64,000 bases of DNA from Phaeobacter sp. B1627. GTDB taxonomy: Bacteria; Pseudomonadota; Alphaproteobacteria; Rhodobacterales; Rhodobacteraceae. Shown here one piece after another: positions 53,233 through 64,000 of this stretch. The notes beneath the pieces were generated by a model, which saw only the letters and a program-made list of their open reading frames with translations, ran no database searches and was not told where the DNA came from. Position numbers and translations under genes: made by a program. Every line of letters starts with the position of its first letter. The stretch's first letter is position 1. The stretch spans positions 62,001 to 126,000 of the forward strand of contig NZ_VCNK01000001.1 of NCBI RefSeq assembly GCF_006265095.1, in the 5' to 3' direction.

Positions 53233-53829
53233 ATGAATACTTCTAAAGGTTTAGTTCCGGGCGCATCCGATACAGTCGTTATCGTGTTGGCCTATGTATT
53301 GTGCCACGGAATCACCGCCTGGATCGTCAATCCGGTGCAAGCCTACTTTCTCGGCGATATCACCATATTTGCGAGCCTTTTGTACCTGCCCCATGGGGTG
53401 CGGGTCCTCAGCATCTGGCTCTGCGGCTGGCGCGCGCTGCTGCCCCTGATGATGGCGGCCTTGCTCTCGGAATTCTTGTTTACAGAGGCCCATGTTCTGG
53501 AATTGACCAGCTATGCCCTGTGGCTGTCCGTCCCGGTTGGCGCGCTGTCTGCGTATTTGGCGTTCGAGCTGTTTCACCTGTTCGGACATTCTGTCTACGC
53601 GGGCCAGAGCCGCCGGATGGACTGGCGGCAATTGATGTTGGTCGGGGTGTTGGCCTCGGTGTTCAATTCGATCGGGCAGACGATCGTCTTCGCTGGTGTG
53701 ATCTCGCCCGGCGACCAGATGAGCGTTGTGGTGACCTACGCGCTGGGAGACATGATCGGGCAGGCCGTGACCATGATTGGTCTGATGATGGTGTTCCGCT
53801 CTGTGCGCAGACTTGCGGAGCGGAGCTGA
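53233..53829 (+). CDS. MASE1-like integral membrane protein without output domain
   Basis: 198 residues with five or six predicted membrane helices (VVIVLAYVLCHGITAWIVNP, LPHGVRVLSIWLCGWRALLP, SYALWLSVPVGALSAYLAFE, LMLVGVLASVFNSIGQTIVF, MSVVVTYALGDMIGQAVTMI). The pattern LGDITIFASLLYLPHGVRVL / WRALLPLMMAALLSEF resembles MASE1 sensor domains, which normally precede kinases or GGDEF domains. Here the protein stops after the membrane part. Membrane nature is certain, the MASE1 link tentative. Confidence 0.65.
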   Translation: MNTSKGLVPGASDTVVIVLAYVLCHGITAWIVNPVQAYFLGDITIFASLLYLPHGVRVLSIWLCGWRALLPLMMAALLSEFLFTEAHVLELTSYALWLSVPVGALSAYLAFELFHLFGHSVYAGQSRRMDWRQLMLVGVLASVFNSIGQTIVFAGVISPGDQMSVVVTYALGDMIGQAVTMIGLMMVFRSVRRLAERS

Positions 53830-54772
53830 TGCCGCGCCCTGTCTCGCGGGTCTGAACCCGCCGTCAACAGGCGCCGCAGCACGTCAAGGCACGTCAAATA
53901 ACGGCCAGCCCCCTATATATGCGCGCCGTTGGAAACTGATGTTTGTTCGCCGCCGAAGCTGAATCTCACGGCTTTTGGCCCGCAAAGAACTGAGTGACCT
54001 TTTTTCGGGGATTTTCTTCTTCAGCGGGCAAGTAAGCCCTCGGACTGGCGCCTTCTCCGGTTCACGTTCTTCTGAGATTGCGTGTCTCTCGTCGCAGACA
54101 GTCAGTCTCCTGGTCGAGGCTGAAATCCTCTTTCGGCACCATATCCGCCCACTCGCCGATGAGATCCGTACCACAGCCTTTGGGACGCGACCGTCCGTTT
54201 CGGTCCCATAGCCTGCCTCCTTTGTGGCAGGAAGTGCTCTCAAAATCGGCATCAAACCGCGACAGATCCTGTCGGTTCGGGCCCGGTTCCGATCCGGCTT
54301 GACCTCGGTCGGTCAGCCGATGGCACAACAATCCTGAGAGGGGGCAGCAGCTGGCCTGCGAAATTTGCAATCGTTTGCTTCCCTGAGGGAGGGCGGAGGG
54401 TCGCATACCCAGATGAGATCCTGCTGATCCTCCGGCTCAAAGCCCTCATATGGGGGCAAGGCCGCACTCAGGCCTGCACTGAGACAGGCCAGCACGGAGA
54501 CAGGGCAAGTCAAAACCTCAGCCCTGCTCAACCCGAGCCTGGAAGGATTCAACCCCCCGGCGATCCCAAGTGAGGCGCAATCGGGGCGGGGGACAGGTGA
54601 AACGAGTCAGGGCCCCCTGCGATCTCATCCCACATAGCGGCGGCGGAGGGTGACGGAGGCCTGCGACGCGAGGCACAGCCTAGACTGACGCACCTACACC
54701 GCCGCACCACCTGCGCTGCCGAAGCCTGCTTGGCTCCGGCGTCGCCCCACCACCGCCTGGTCCGGCCTGCTC
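53830..54772. other. 940-base stretch with no intact gene
   Basis: Between the MASE1-like gene and clpA. Short open frames exist on both strands but none has a convincing protein composition or start. The left third carries the apparent transposase remnant; 54200-54772 shows nothing recognisable. No tRNA or other RNA gene was evident. Confidence 0.6.
53890..54200 (-). pseudogene. Frameshifted remnant resembling IS3-family transposase
   Basis: Read on the minus strand in changing frames, the DNA encodes pieces resembling the junction of IS3-type OrfA and OrfB. One frame has DFSLDQETDCLRRETRNLRR, the next ISEEREPEKA, and a third EENPRKKVTQFFAGQKP then a stop at 53967. The last matches the EERDILKKATAYFA-type OrfA terminus. 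Beyond it RFSFGGEQ and FPTARIYRGLAVI, in different frames, resemble an OrfB start. At least two frameshifts and the missing rest make it non-functional. Identified by motif resemblance only. Confidence 0.45.
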
Positions 54773-57115
54773 CTATTCTGCCGTCAACAGCGGCGGCTTG
54801 TTGCCGGACAGGCGCGGTTTTCCGGGACCCTCGATGCGCAGATCGAGCTTGCCATCCTTGATGCCGACCTGAACTACACCCCCCTTGGCGAGCTTGCCGA
54901 ACAACAGCTCCTCTGCCAGTGGCTTTTTGATGTGTTCCTGAATGACCCGGCCCAATGGGCGGGCGCCCATCTTCTCGTCGTAGCCGCGGTCAGCAAGCCA
55001 CTCGGCCGCCTTGCGCGTCAGCTCGATCGACACGTTGCGGTCCATCAGTTGCGCTTCCAGCTGCAGTACGAACTTCTCGACAACCTGCATGATCACTTCT
55101 TTCGGAAGTGCACCGAAGGAAATCACCGCATCCAGGCGGTTGCGGAATTCCGGCGTGAAGGTCCGTTCGATCGCGGCGGTATCTTCGCCTTCCCGACGGT
55201 CGCGACCAAATCCGATGGCCGCTTTGGCCATATCCGCCGCGCCCGCATTGGAGGTCATGATCAAGACCACATTGCGGAAGTTCACTGTGCGGCCGTTGTG
55301 GTCCGTCAGCTGACCGTTGTCCATGACCTGAAGCAGGATGTTGAACACGTCGGGATGGGCCTTTTCGATCTCGTCCAGCAGCAGGACACAGTGCGGATGC
55401 TGATCAACCCCATCGGTGAGCAGACCACCCTGATCGAACCCGACATAGCCGGGAGGTGCGCCGATCAAACGGGAGACGGCGTGCTTTTCCATGTACTCGG
55501 ACATGTCAAACCGCAGCAATTCCACGCCCAGCGTATCCGCCAGTTGTTTGGCCACCTCGGTTTTGCCGACGCCGGTGGGGCCCGCAAACAGGTAGTTGCC
55601 GATCGGTTTTTCCGGCTCGCGCAGACCGGCGCGGGACAGTTTGATGGCGCTCGACAATGCGTCGATGGCATCATTCTGGCCAAAGACGACCCGTTTCAAA
55701 GAGTTCTCCAGATCCTTGAGCACTTCGGCGTCGTCCTTGGAGACGCTTTTCGGCGGGATGCGGGCGATCTTGGCCACCACGGCCTCGATTTCCTTGACGC
55801 CGATGGTCTTGCGGCGCTTGCTCTCGGCGACCAGATGCTGGGCAGCGCCTGCTTCGTCGATGACATCGATGGCCTTGTCCGGCAGCTTGCGGTCATTGAT
55901 GTACCGCGCGGCCAGCTCGACGGCGGATTTGATCGCATCCGAGGTGAACTTGATCGAGTGGTGGTCCTCGAAATAGGGTTTCAGCCCCTTCAGGATTGCA
56001 ATGGAATCTTCGACCGAGGGTTCGTTCACATCGATTTTCTGGAACCGCCGCGACAGGGCGCGGTCCTTTTCGAAATGCTGGCGGAACTCCTTGTAGGTGG
56101 TGGAGCCCATGGTCCGAAGCTTGCCGCCCTGCAGGGCAGGTTTCAGCAGGTTGGAGGCGTCCATCGCGCCGCCTGATGTGGCGCCGGCACCGATCACCGT
56201 GTGGATTTCGTCGATGAACAGCACCGCATCGGGGTGATCTTCCAATTCGGTGACCACAGCCTTCAGCCGTTCCTCGAAGTCGCCGCGGTAGCGGGTGCCC
56301 GCCAGCAGAGCGCCCATGTCGAGCGAGTAGATCGTGGTGTTGGACAGCACATCGGGCACTTCGCCCTGCACGACCTTGCGGGCGAGACCTTCGGCGATTG
56401 CGGTCTTGCCGACACCGGGGTCGCCGACCAGCAGCGGGTTGTTCTTGCGGCGGCGGCACAGCACCTGAATGCAGCGCTCCACCTCGGAATCGCGCCCGAT
56501 CAGCGGATCGATGTCGCCCTCGCGGGATTTGGCGTTCAGGTCGACGCAATATTTGGCCAGCGCGCTTTCTTTCTGGTCGCCATCCGCAGCATTGCCGCCG
56601 AGACTGCCGCCGCCGGGCATTTCCTCTTCGGATTCAGGGGCGCCGCTCACCGGTCGGTTTTCCCCATATGCCGGATCCTTGGCCACGCCATGGGCGATGA
56701 AGTTCACCGCGTCGTAGCGGGTCATGTCCTGATCCTGCAGGAAGAATGCGGCATCGCTTTCCCGTTCGGCAAAGATCGCGACCAGCACATTGGCGCCGGT
56801 CACCTCGGTGCGTCCCGAGGATTGAACGTGGATCGCGGCCCGCTGGATCACCCGCTGAAAGGCGGCGGTCGGGACCGCTTCTGAGCCGTCGATATCCGTC
56901 ACGAGGTTCGCGAGATCCTCGTCCAGGAATTCCAGCAGCGCCGATCGCAGTTCGTCCAGGCTGACGCTGCAGGCCCGCATCACGCGCGCCGCGTCCGGTT
57001 CCTCGATCAGTGCCAGCAGCAGATGTTCGAGAGTGGCAAATTCATGCCGCCTTTCATTCGCAAGCGCCAGCGCTGCGTGAATGGCTTGTTCTAAAGTGCT
57101 CGAGAATGAAGGCAC
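54773..57115 (-). CDS. clpA: ATP-dependent Clp protease ATP-binding subunit ClpA
   Basis: 780 residues from the GTG at 57115 (AGGAG seven bases upstream); translation then begins [20 protein letters not shown] as in other alphaproteobacterial ClpA. Clp_N double repeat at 1-140. AAA+ module 1 has Walker [11 protein letters not shown] and module 2 [10 protein letters not shown]. The ClpP-docking loop is present as [15 protein letters not shown] hexameric unfoldase feeding ClpP. No clpS lies directly upstream, although clpS-clpA linkage is common; gloB is there instead. Confidence 0.97.
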   Translation of the reverse strand: MPSFSSTLEQAIHAALALANERRHEFATLEHLLLALIEEPDAARVMRACSVSLDELRSALLEFLDEDLANLVTDIDGSEAVPTAAFQRVIQRAAIHVQSSGRTEVTGANVLVAIFAERESDAAFFLQDQDMTRYDAVNFIAHGVAKDPAYGENRPVSGAPESEEEMPGGGSLGGNAADGDQKESALAKYCVDLNAKSREGDIDPLIGRDSEVERCIQVLCRRRKNNPLLVGDPGVGKTAIAEGLARKVVQGEVPDVLSNTTIYSLDMGALLAGTRYRGDFEERLKAVVTELEDHPDAVLFIDEIHTVIGAGATSGGAMDASNLLKPALQGGKLRTMGSTTYKEFRQHFEKDRALSRRFQKIDVNEPSVEDSIAILKGLKPYFEDHHSIKFTSDAIKSAVELAARYINDRKLPDKAIDVIDEAGAAQHLVAESKRRKTIGVKEIEAVVAKIARIPPKSVSKDDAEVLKDLENSLKRVVFGQNDAIDALSSAIKLSRAGLREPEKPIGNYLFAGPTGVGKTEVAKQLADTLGVELLRFDMSEYMEKHAVSRLIGAPPGYVGFDQGGLLTDGVDQHPHCVLLLDEIEKAHPDVFNILLQVMDNGQLTDHNGRTVNFRNVVLIMTSNAGAADMAKAAIGFGRDRREGEDTAAIERTFTPEFRNRLDAVISFGALPKEVIMQVVEKFVLQLEAQLMDRNVSIELTRKAAEWLADRGYDEKMGARPLGRVIQEHIKKPLAEELLFGKLAKGGVVQVGIKDGKLDLRIEGPGKPRLSGNKPPLLTAE

Positions 57116-57314
57116 GGGCGTGCTCCTCTGTCTTGGGTCATGGGGATCAGCCGCCACCGGGCGGTCCGGTCCTGTCCCATGATCATGTCCTCATACTGAT
57201 AGAGTTTGGTTGATAGAGCGTAACCTTCAAGGGCTTTCTTTGCTATTGCGGTCACATTTGCCAACATTATGCGTGCAAGGGGCCGTTAAATGGTCAGAAA
57301 GCCCCTGGGCTGCG

Positions 57315-58118
57315 TCAGAATTTATCCTTGGCGCTCCGGATATGGGCAAAGACCTCGACATCCTCAACCCCTGCCATGCCAAGGGTTTTCTTCAGATCCG
57401 CCGCACCTGCGCGCAAAAACGGGTTGGTGGCTTTCTCAAGACCGAGAGAGGCGGGCACCGTTGGAACATTTTTTACGCGCAAGGCCGCGATTTCCTCGGC
57501 CCGTTGCCGAAGCGCCCGGTTGTCGGGGTCGATACTGAGGGCAAAGGCCGCGTTGGACTCGGTATATTCGTGTCCGGAATAGACCAGCGTGTCGTCCGGC
57601 AGGGCGGCGAGGGTCTGCAGACTGCGCCACATCATTGCCGGGGTGCCTTCAAACAGCCGTCCGCAGCCAAGCGCCATCAGACTGTCCGCCGAAAACAGCG
57701 CCTGGCCTTCGGGATAGTAATAGGCGATATGGCCGAGCGTATGACCGGGGACCGCAATGACCTGACACAGCCCGACGCCGCTGCCGCCTTCAAAGCCTGG
57801 CACCAGCTCCATATCCAGCGGCGGCATCTTGTCGGCCTCGGCCTTGGGCCCCATCACCATGCAGCCATATCGCTCCCGCAGCGCCGCCACACCGTTTACA
57901 TGGTCGTGGTGGTGATGGGTGATCATCACCACGCCGGGTGTCCAGCCCCGGCTTTCCAGGGCGGCAATGATCGGCCCTGCTTCGGGGGCGTCGATGATGG
58001 CGACGCCGTCTGGACCGTTGACGATATAGGCATAATTGTCACTCAGGCAGGGGACCGTGACAATTTCGAGCGTCGCAGCAGGCTTTGCAGCCGGGGGGAT
58101 CGGATCGGGCATGGTCAT
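57315..58118 (-). CDS. gloB: Hydroxyacylglutathione hydrolase (glyoxalase II)
   Basis: 267 residues of the metallo-beta-lactamase fold. Metal motif MITHHHHDHVNGVAALRERY (HxHxDH). Further His and Asp ligands are in VPGHTLGHIAYYYPEGQALF and SADSLMALGCGRLFEGTPAM, and VYSGHEYTESNAAFALSIDP and the C-terminal FLRAG are typical of GloB. It hydrolyses S-lactoylglutathione to lactate and glutathione. An ATG at 58112 is an equally good start. Divergent from the methyltransferase gene, a frequent arrangement in alphaproteobacteria. Confidence 0.95.
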   Translation of the reverse strand: MTMPDPIPPAAKPAATLEIVTVPCLSDNYAYIVNGPDGVAIIDAPEAGPIIAALESRGWTPGVVMITHHHHDHVNGVAALRERYGCMVMGPKAEADKMPPLDMELVPGFEGGSGVGLCQVIAVPGHTLGHIAYYYPEGQALFSADSLMALGCGRLFEGTPAMMWRSLQTLAALPDDTLVYSGHEYTESNAAFALSIDPDNRALRQRAEEIAALRVKNVPTVPASLGLEKATNPFLRAGAADLKKTLGMAGVEDVEVFAHIRSAKDKF

Positions 58119-58173
58119 TCGCTTTCACATAGCTAAACTGGCCCCAGAGTGACCGAACCAGTGGGCGTCTGCA

Positions 58174-58920
58174 ATGCATCTGGATGTGCAGGATCTGAGG
58201 AATTTCTATTATCGCAGTACGCTGGGCCGCGCGGCGCAGGCTGCGATCCGGGGGCAGTTGCTGCAAATCTGGCCCGATGCCACCAATGATACGGTGGCAG
58301 GCTTCGGCTTTGCAGCGCCCCTGTTGCGGCCCTATCTGGACGAGGCCCGGCGGGTCATCGCCCTGATGCCGGGGCCGCAGGGGGTGATGCAATGGCCGGC
58401 CGGGCAGCCCAATGTCTCGGTGCTGTGCGAGGAAACCAACTGGCCGATCGAGACCGGACGCATTGACCGGCTTGTGGTGCTGCACGGGCTTGAAACCTCG
58501 GAGCGACCCTCGCACCTGCTCGATGAATGCTGGCGGGTTCTGGGGCCGGGGGGGCGGGCGATCTTTATCGTGCCCAATCGCGGCGGGTTCTGGGCGCGGT
58601 CGGACCGGACGCCTTTTGGCTACGGGCGCCCCTATACGCTGACCCAGGTGGAAAACCAGCTGAGGGGGCATCAATTCGCGATCGAGCAGCATACAGCCGC
58701 GCTCTATCGTCTGCCGAGCCCGCGCCGGTTCTGGCTCAAATCCGGCGCCATGATGGAGCGGGTCGGACGTCGCCTGCCGGCGATGATGGCGGCGGGGGTG
58801 TTTCTGGTGGAGGTGTCAAAACAGACACACCCGCAGAAGGGCCACATGATCACATCGCGGGCCCCGAACCCGATCCGGGTGCTCGAAGGACTGTCCAATC
58901 CCAGCGCCGAACCGGCCTGA
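58174..58920 (+). CDS. SAM-dependent methyltransferase-like protein
   Basis: 248 residues. [20 protein letters not shown] is the N-terminus of a class I methyltransferase group usually encoded divergently from gloB. A degenerate glycine-rich motif ([20 protein letters not shown]) replaces the classical GxGx[21 protein letters not shown] and [20 protein letters not shown] are motif II/III. Substrate unknown. Only 55 bases separate its ATG from gloB, so the two share a promoter region. Confidence 0.85.
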   Translation: MHLDVQDLRNFYYRSTLGRAAQAAIRGQLLQIWPDATNDTVAGFGFAAPLLRPYLDEARRVIALMPGPQGVMQWPAGQPNVSVLCEETNWPIETGRIDRLVVLHGLETSERPSHLLDECWRVLGPGGRAIFIVPNRGGFWARSDRTPFGYGRPYTLTQVENQLRGHQFAIEQHTAALYRLPSPRRFWLKSGAMMERVGRRLPAMMAAGVFLVEVSKQTHPQKGHMITSRAPNPIRVLEGLSNPSAEPA

Positions 58921-58932
58921 CGCGCGGCCGCC

Positions 58933-58974
58933 GAGTCTCTGCTGAGTCTCCCCTTTGAGTCTCTGCTGAATCTC
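58933..58974. repeat. 18-base direct repeat after the methyltransferase gene
   Basis: GAGTCTCTGCTGAGTCTC at 58933-58950 recurs with one change at 58957-58974 (24-base period). The second copy overlaps the hairpin at 58968-58987. Confidence 0.8.
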
Positions 58975-58987
58975 TGAGGGGAGATTC
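58968..58987. terminator. Hairpin after the methyltransferase gene
   Basis: Perfect 7-bp stem GAATCTC/GAGATTC with a 6-base loop. No T-run follows, so termination is only possible. Confidence 0.35.
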
Positions 58988-59116
58988 GACATTGTGTACC
59001 TTTGTGTACCGTTAACGCCCCATTTACGTCTCTGGAATCGCCTTTCGGGCGGAGCGCGCGGTAATTTTTTTGCGTACGGGCCCGCTGCAAAGCGTCACAC
59101 TTTTGGTAAGTCATTG

Positions 59117-59138
59117 AAAAACCGTGAAATCGGTTTTT
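59117..59138. terminator. Bidirectional terminator-like hairpin before atpHAGDC
   Basis: AAAAACCG, loop TGAAAT, CGGTTTTT. The A-rich and T-rich arms give a T-run on both strands. It probably insulates the atp operon from the methyltransferase gene. Confidence 0.6.
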
Positions 59139-59294
59139 GCGGGTGGCGAGAGAGGGAGTTGCTAGGTTTGCATTGCTCTGCTACATCCACGCTGATTTCG
59201 ACGCCCGGCCACAATCGGGCTGACCTCACGCCCCCGGATGCAACCTGCCAGGACGCATTAAAACCGGGGCCAAAATAATATCGGAAGGGTGGAC

Positions 59295-59855
59295 GTGTCC
59301 GAACCAGCTTCGATTTCCGCAGGCATTGCTGACCGCTATGCCACCGCGATTTTTGACATCGCTGCCGAGAGCGCGACTCTCGAGTCTCTCGAAACCAGCA
59401 TCAATGACCTGGCAGCCGCTTTGGCTGACAGCGAAGACCTGCGCACGCTGATAAGCTCCCCTCTCGTGTCTCGCGACGAACAGGCAGCTGCAATCACCGC
59501 CGTGGCGACCAAGATGGGGACGGATGAGGTGCTGCGCAATGCCCTCTCCGTGATGGCGGCCAAACGCCGCCTGTTTGTGGTGCCGGCGCTGATCTCCGCA
59601 TTGCGGACCCGCCTGTCCGAAGCCCGAGGGGAAGTCACGGCCGAGGTTATCTCTGCCAAGGCGCTGACCAAGACCCAGAGCGAAAAACTGGCCAAGACCC
59701 TCGCCGCGAATGTCGGCAAGACGGTCAAGATCAATGCCTCCGTTGATGAAAGCATCATCGGTGGTCTCGTCGTAAAAGTGGGCTCGAAGATGATCGACAG
59801 TTCGATCCGCTCCAAGCTCAACTCCCTACAGAACGCAATGAAAGAGGTCGGATAA
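59295..59855 (+). CDS. atpH: ATP synthase F1 subunit delta
   Basis: 186 residues (OSCP/delta), linking F1 to the peripheral stalk. SEPASISAGIADRYATAIFD is the conserved N-terminus and GLVVKVGSKMIDSSIRSKLN the C-terminus. Of two GTG codons, 59295 is chosen: GGAAGGG lies five bases upstream, whereas it abuts the one at 59289. Its stop codon directly adjoins the atpA ATG. First gene of atpHAGDC; the Fo genes are not in the window, as usual in alphaproteobacteria. Confidence 0.95.
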   Translation: MSEPASISAGIADRYATAIFDIAAESATLESLETSINDLAAALADSEDLRTLISSPLVSRDEQAAAITAVATKMGTDEVLRNALSVMAAKRRLFVVPALISALRTRLSEARGEVTAEVISAKALTKTQSEKLAKTLAANVGKTVKINASVDESIIGGLVVKVGSKMIDSSIRSKLNSLQNAMKEVG

Positions 59856-61397
59856 ATGGGTATCCAAGCGGCAGAAATTTCTGCGATCCTGAAAGACCAG
59901 ATCAAGAATTTTGGTCAAGAAGCCGAAGTGGCCGAAATCGGCCGCGTGCTTTCCGTCGGTGACGGTATCGCGCGTGTCTACGGCCTCGACAACGTCCAGG
60001 CGGGCGAAATGGTCGAATTCCCCGGCGGCATCATGGGCATGGCGCTGAACCTCGAATCCGACAACGTCGGTGTGGTGATCTTCGGTTCCGACCGGGACAT
60101 CAAGGAAGGCGACATCGTCAAGCGCACCAACTCCATCGTGGACGTGCCTGCCGGTCCCGAACTGCTCGGCCGCGTGGTCGATGGTCTCGGCAACCCGCTG
60201 GACGGCAAGGGCCCGATCAACGCCAAGGAACGCAAGGTTGCCGACGTCAAGGCGCCGGGCATCATCCCGCGTAAATCCGTGCACGAACCGATGGCGACCG
60301 GCCTCAAGTCCGTCGACGCGATGATCCCGATTGGCCGTGGCCAGCGGGAACTGATCATCGGTGACCGTCAGACCGGCAAGACCGCCGTGGCTCTGGACGC
60401 GATCCTGAACCAGAAAACCTACAACGATGCCGCTGGCGACGACGAGAGCAAGAAGCTCTACTGCGTCTATGTCGCAATCGGCCAGAAGCGCTCCACCGTG
60501 GCGCAGCTGGTGAAAAAGCTCGAAGAAAACGGCGCCATGGAATATTCCATCGTCGTGGCGGCCACCGCTTCCGAGCCGGCGCCGCTGCAGTTCCTGGCCC
60601 CCTATGCCGCGACCGCAATGGCCGAATATTTCCGCGACAGCGGCAAGCACGCGCTCATCGTCTATGATGACCTCTCCAAGCAGGCCGTGGCCTATCGCCA
60701 GATGTCCCTGCTGCTGCGTCGTCCGCCCGGCCGCGAAGCCTATCCTGGTGACGTGTTCTACCTCCACTCCCGCCTGCTGGAACGCTCTGCGAAACTGAAC
60801 GAAGACAATGGCTCCGGCTCTTTGACGGCGCTGCCGATCATCGAAACCCAGGGCGGCGACGTGTCCGCGTTTATTCCGACCAACGTGATCTCGATCACCG
60901 ACGGCCAGATCTTCCTGGAAACCGAATTGTTCTACCAGGGCATCCGTCCTGCGGTGAACACCGGTCTGTCGGTTTCGCGTGTGGGCTCCTCGGCTCAGAC
61001 CGACGCGATGTCCTCGGTTGCCGGTCCGGTGAAACTGTCCCTCGCGCAGTATCGCGAAATGGCGGCCTTTGCGCAGTTCGGCTCCGACCTCGACGCCGCC
61101 ACCCAGCAGCTGCTGGCCCGCGGCGCCCGTCTGACCGAGCTGATGAAACAGCCGCAGTATTCGCCGCTGTCCAACTCCGAAATCGTCTGCATCATCTTCG
61201 CGGGCACCAACGGCTATCTCGACAAGGTCGACGTCAAGGACGTGGGCCGCTTCGAGGCGGAACTGCTGACCTTCCTGCGCACCAAGAAAGCCGACTTCCT
61301 GACATGGATCACCAACGAAGATCCCAAGTTCAAGAAGGGTGAGCCGGTCGAGAAGATGAAAGCTGTTCTGGACGAATTCGCCGCAGACTTCGCATAA
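59856..61397 (+). CDS. atpA: ATP synthase F1 subunit alpha
   Basis: 513 residues. Walker A GDRQTGKT at 169-176, [20 protein letters not shown] ahead of it, and the ATPase alpha/beta signature [20 protein letters not shown] near 370. The non-catalytic nucleotide-binding subunit of the F1 hexamer. Translationally adjacent to atpH (no gap); atpG follows after 15 bases. Confidence 0.99.
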   Translation: MGIQAAEISAILKDQIKNFGQEAEVAEIGRVLSVGDGIARVYGLDNVQAGEMVEFPGGIMGMALNLESDNVGVVIFGSDRDIKEGDIVKRTNSIVDVPAGPELLGRVVDGLGNPLDGKGPINAKERKVADVKAPGIIPRKSVHEPMATGLKSVDAMIPIGRGQRELIIGDRQTGKTAVALDAILNQKTYNDAAGDDESKKLYCVYVAIGQKRSTVAQLVKKLEENGAMEYSIVVAATASEPAPLQFLAPYAATAMAEYFRDSGKHALIVYDDLSKQAVAYRQMSLLLRRPPGREAYPGDVFYLHSRLLERSAKLNEDNGSGSLTALPIIETQGGDVSAFIPTNVISITDGQIFLETELFYQGIRPAVNTGLSVSRVGSSAQTDAMSSVAGPVKLSLAQYREMAAFAQFGSDLDAATQQLLARGARLTELMKQPQYSPLSNSEIVCIIFAGTNGYLDKVDVKDVGRFEAELLTFLRTKKADFLTWITNEDPKFKKGEPVEKMKAVLDEFAADFA

Positions 61398-61412
61398 GGA
61401 GAGAGACAGCAC

Positions 61413-62288
61413 ATGCCTTCTCTCAAGGACCTCAAAAACCGGATCTCGAGTGTCAAGAACACCCGCAAGATCACCAAAGCCATGCAGATGGTCGCGGCGG
61501 CGAAACTTCGCCGCGCCCAGGAAGCGGCCGAGGATGCGCGTCCCTATGCAGAACGGTTCAATGCCGTTCTCGCAGGGCTGGCGGCCTCTGTCGGAAACAG
61601 CGATACCGCGCCCAAGCTCCTCGCGGGCACCGGCTCTGATCAGGTTCAGCTTCTGGTGGTCATGACCGCCGAACGCGGACTGTGCGGTGGCTTCAACTCC
61701 AACATCGCCAAACTGGCGCGCCAGAAAGTTCTCGAACTGCAGGCCGCCGGCAAGGTGGTGAAAATCCTGACCGTGGGCAAAAAAGGCCGGGACGTGCTGA
61801 AGCGCGACTTTGCCGATCTGTTTGTCGGCCATGTGGATCTGACCGAAGTCAAACGCGTGGGCTACGGCGACGCGCAGGGCATCGCCAAGGATGTGCTGGC
61901 CCGTTTTGATGCCGGGGAATTCGACGTTGCGACGATCTTCTACGCGAAGTTCCAGAACGTTGTGACCCAGATCCCGACGGCACAGCAGATCGTCCCGGCA
62001 CAATTCGACGCCGACGGCGCCGAAGAAGTGTCCGGTCTGGTGGACTATGAGCCGAGCGAAGAGGCGATCCTTGCGGATCTTCTGCCGCGCGGTGTGGCCA
62101 CGCAGATCTTTGCGGGGCTGCTGGAGAACGGAGCCTCCGAACAGGGGGCGCGGATGAGCGCGATGGACAATGCCACCCGCAATGCGGGCGACATGATCGA
62201 CAAGCTGACCATCGAGTACAACCGCTCGCGTCAGGCCGTCATCACCAACGAGCTGATTGAAATTATTTCGGGCGCCGAGGCGCTTTAA
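61413..62288 (+). CDS. atpG: ATP synthase F1 subunit gamma
   Basis: 291 residues, central rotor shaft. N-terminal coiled-coil helix [20 protein letters not shown], conserved [20 protein letters not shown], and the C-terminal signature [30 protein letters not shown] precedes the ATG. Confidence 0.98.
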   Translation: MPSLKDLKNRISSVKNTRKITKAMQMVAAAKLRRAQEAAEDARPYAERFNAVLAGLAASVGNSDTAPKLLAGTGSDQVQLLVVMTAERGLCGGFNSNIAKLARQKVLELQAAGKVVKILTVGKKGRDVLKRDFADLFVGHVDLTEVKRVGYGDAQGIAKDVLARFDAGEFDVATIFYAKFQNVVTQIPTAQQIVPAQFDADGAEEVSGLVDYEPSEEAILADLLPRGVATQIFAGLLENGASEQGARMSAMDNATRNAGDMIDKLTIEYNRSRQAVITNELIEIISGAEAL

Positions 62289-63734
<1,446 letters not shown>

Positions 63735-63745
63735 GGAGGGCCCTT

Positions 63746-64000
63746 ATGGCTGATACGATGCAATTCGACCTCGTCAGCCCGGAGCGAAGCCTGGCTTCGC
63801 TTCAGGCCAGCGCGGTCCAGATCCCCGGGTCCGAGGGTGATATGACGGCCATGCCACAGCATGCGCCGACCCTCACCACCCTGCGTCCGGGCATTCTGAA
63901 GGTGGAAGCACCGGAAGGCACATCGGAATATCTCGTCACCGGCGGGTTTGCCCAGATCTCTGCAGAGGGCCTCTCGGTGCTCGCAGAAAAGGCAGTCCCA
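63746..64000 (+). CDS. atpC: ATP synthase F1 subunit epsilon (5' part, truncated by window edge)
   Basis: 85 codons are visible, starting [20 protein letters not shown] after an AAGGAGG ribosome site 11 bases past atpD. The N-terminal beta-barrel includes [20 protein letters not shown] and [20 protein letters not shown]. Epsilon regulates F1 and couples the rotor to the c-ring. The 3' end lies beyond the window. Confidence 0.96.
   Translation, partial: MADTMQFDLVSPERSLASLQASAVQIPGSEGDMTAMPQHAPTLTTLRPGILKVEAPEGTSEYLVTGGFAQISAEGLSVLAEKAVP

Larger units (their letters stand above)
58921..59294. promoter_or_regulatory. Upstream region of the F1-ATPase operon
   Basis: 374 bases without a gene. 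It contains an 18-base direct repeat (58933-58974), two hairpins (58968-58987 and 59117-59138) and an AT-rich zone. The atpH promoter probably lies in 59140-59260; no boxes could be assigned with confidence. Confidence 0.45.

Noticed and set aside
53830-54772. tRNA, tmRNA or other structured RNA gene in the gene-poor gap
   Set aside because: No cloverleaf or tmRNA-like ends could be built by eye; only the transposase-like fragments were recognisable.

Overview
The window is GC-rich, gene-dense bacterial chromosome. Gene content and order point to a marine alphaproteobacterium of the Rhodobacteraceae (Roseobacter group). The evidence is an N-methylglutamate-type methylamine cluster, a pca/pobA cluster with a BKACE gene, an ectABC-ask operon, an F1-ATPase operon separated from Fo, Hint-domain and DUF2125 proteins, and a hisC-tyrA pair. 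Almost every base is explained by chromosomal genes. No tRNA, rRNA, CRISPR array or intact mobile element was seen.

Left part (1-9830, minus strand): a monomethylamine catabolic region. mgdABCD (N-methylglutamate dehydrogenase, homologous to tetrameric sarcosine oxidase) is followed by an XRE-cupin regulator, then mgsABC (N-methylglutamate synthase) and the 5' end of gmaS, which runs off the left edge. The two enzyme operons appear to have separate promoters that share a 9-base motif. Next come a TAXI-type TRAP transporter with its universal stress protein (9830-13913), a divergent class III aminotransferase, and a VOC protein. A light-sensing pair follows: heme oxygenase plus a bacteriophytochrome kinase with a fused receiver domain (16493-19634). 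Envelope and stress genes come next: PRC-barrel, AI-2E family, a small PLDN-type membrane protein, a CHAP lipoprotein and a cold-shock protein.

Middle part: ectoine synthesis (24426-28929; MarR-type regulator divergent from ectA-ectB-ectC-ask). Convergent to it is a 4-hydroxybenzoate/protocatechuate operon, pobA-pcaD-pcaC-pcaH-pcaG-BKACE-pcaB (29076-34751), divergent from pcaQ. The BKACE gene sits where transferase and thiolase genes would be needed and may cleave beta-ketoadipate directly. Then come an IclR regulator, an FAD amine/amino-acid oxidase, a rhodanese, a Hint-domain protein, rpsD with a long structured leader, and a secreted PA14-like protein.

Right part: an Lrp regulator divergent from a class V aminotransferase, followed by hisC-tyrA-extensin (overlapping genes), DUF2125, a gamma-glutamylcyclotransferase, and a two-gene MotA/TolQ-like plus MotB/OmpA-like module whose second protein carries about 600 residues of coiled coil (49026-52571). 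That module is the least characterised system here. A more AT-rich accessory-looking stretch follows (52572-54772) with a small winged-helix protein, a membrane-only MASE1-like protein and a frameshifted remnant that looks like an IS3-type transposase. clpA, gloB and a methyltransferase come next, then atpHAGDC, with atpC cut by the right edge.
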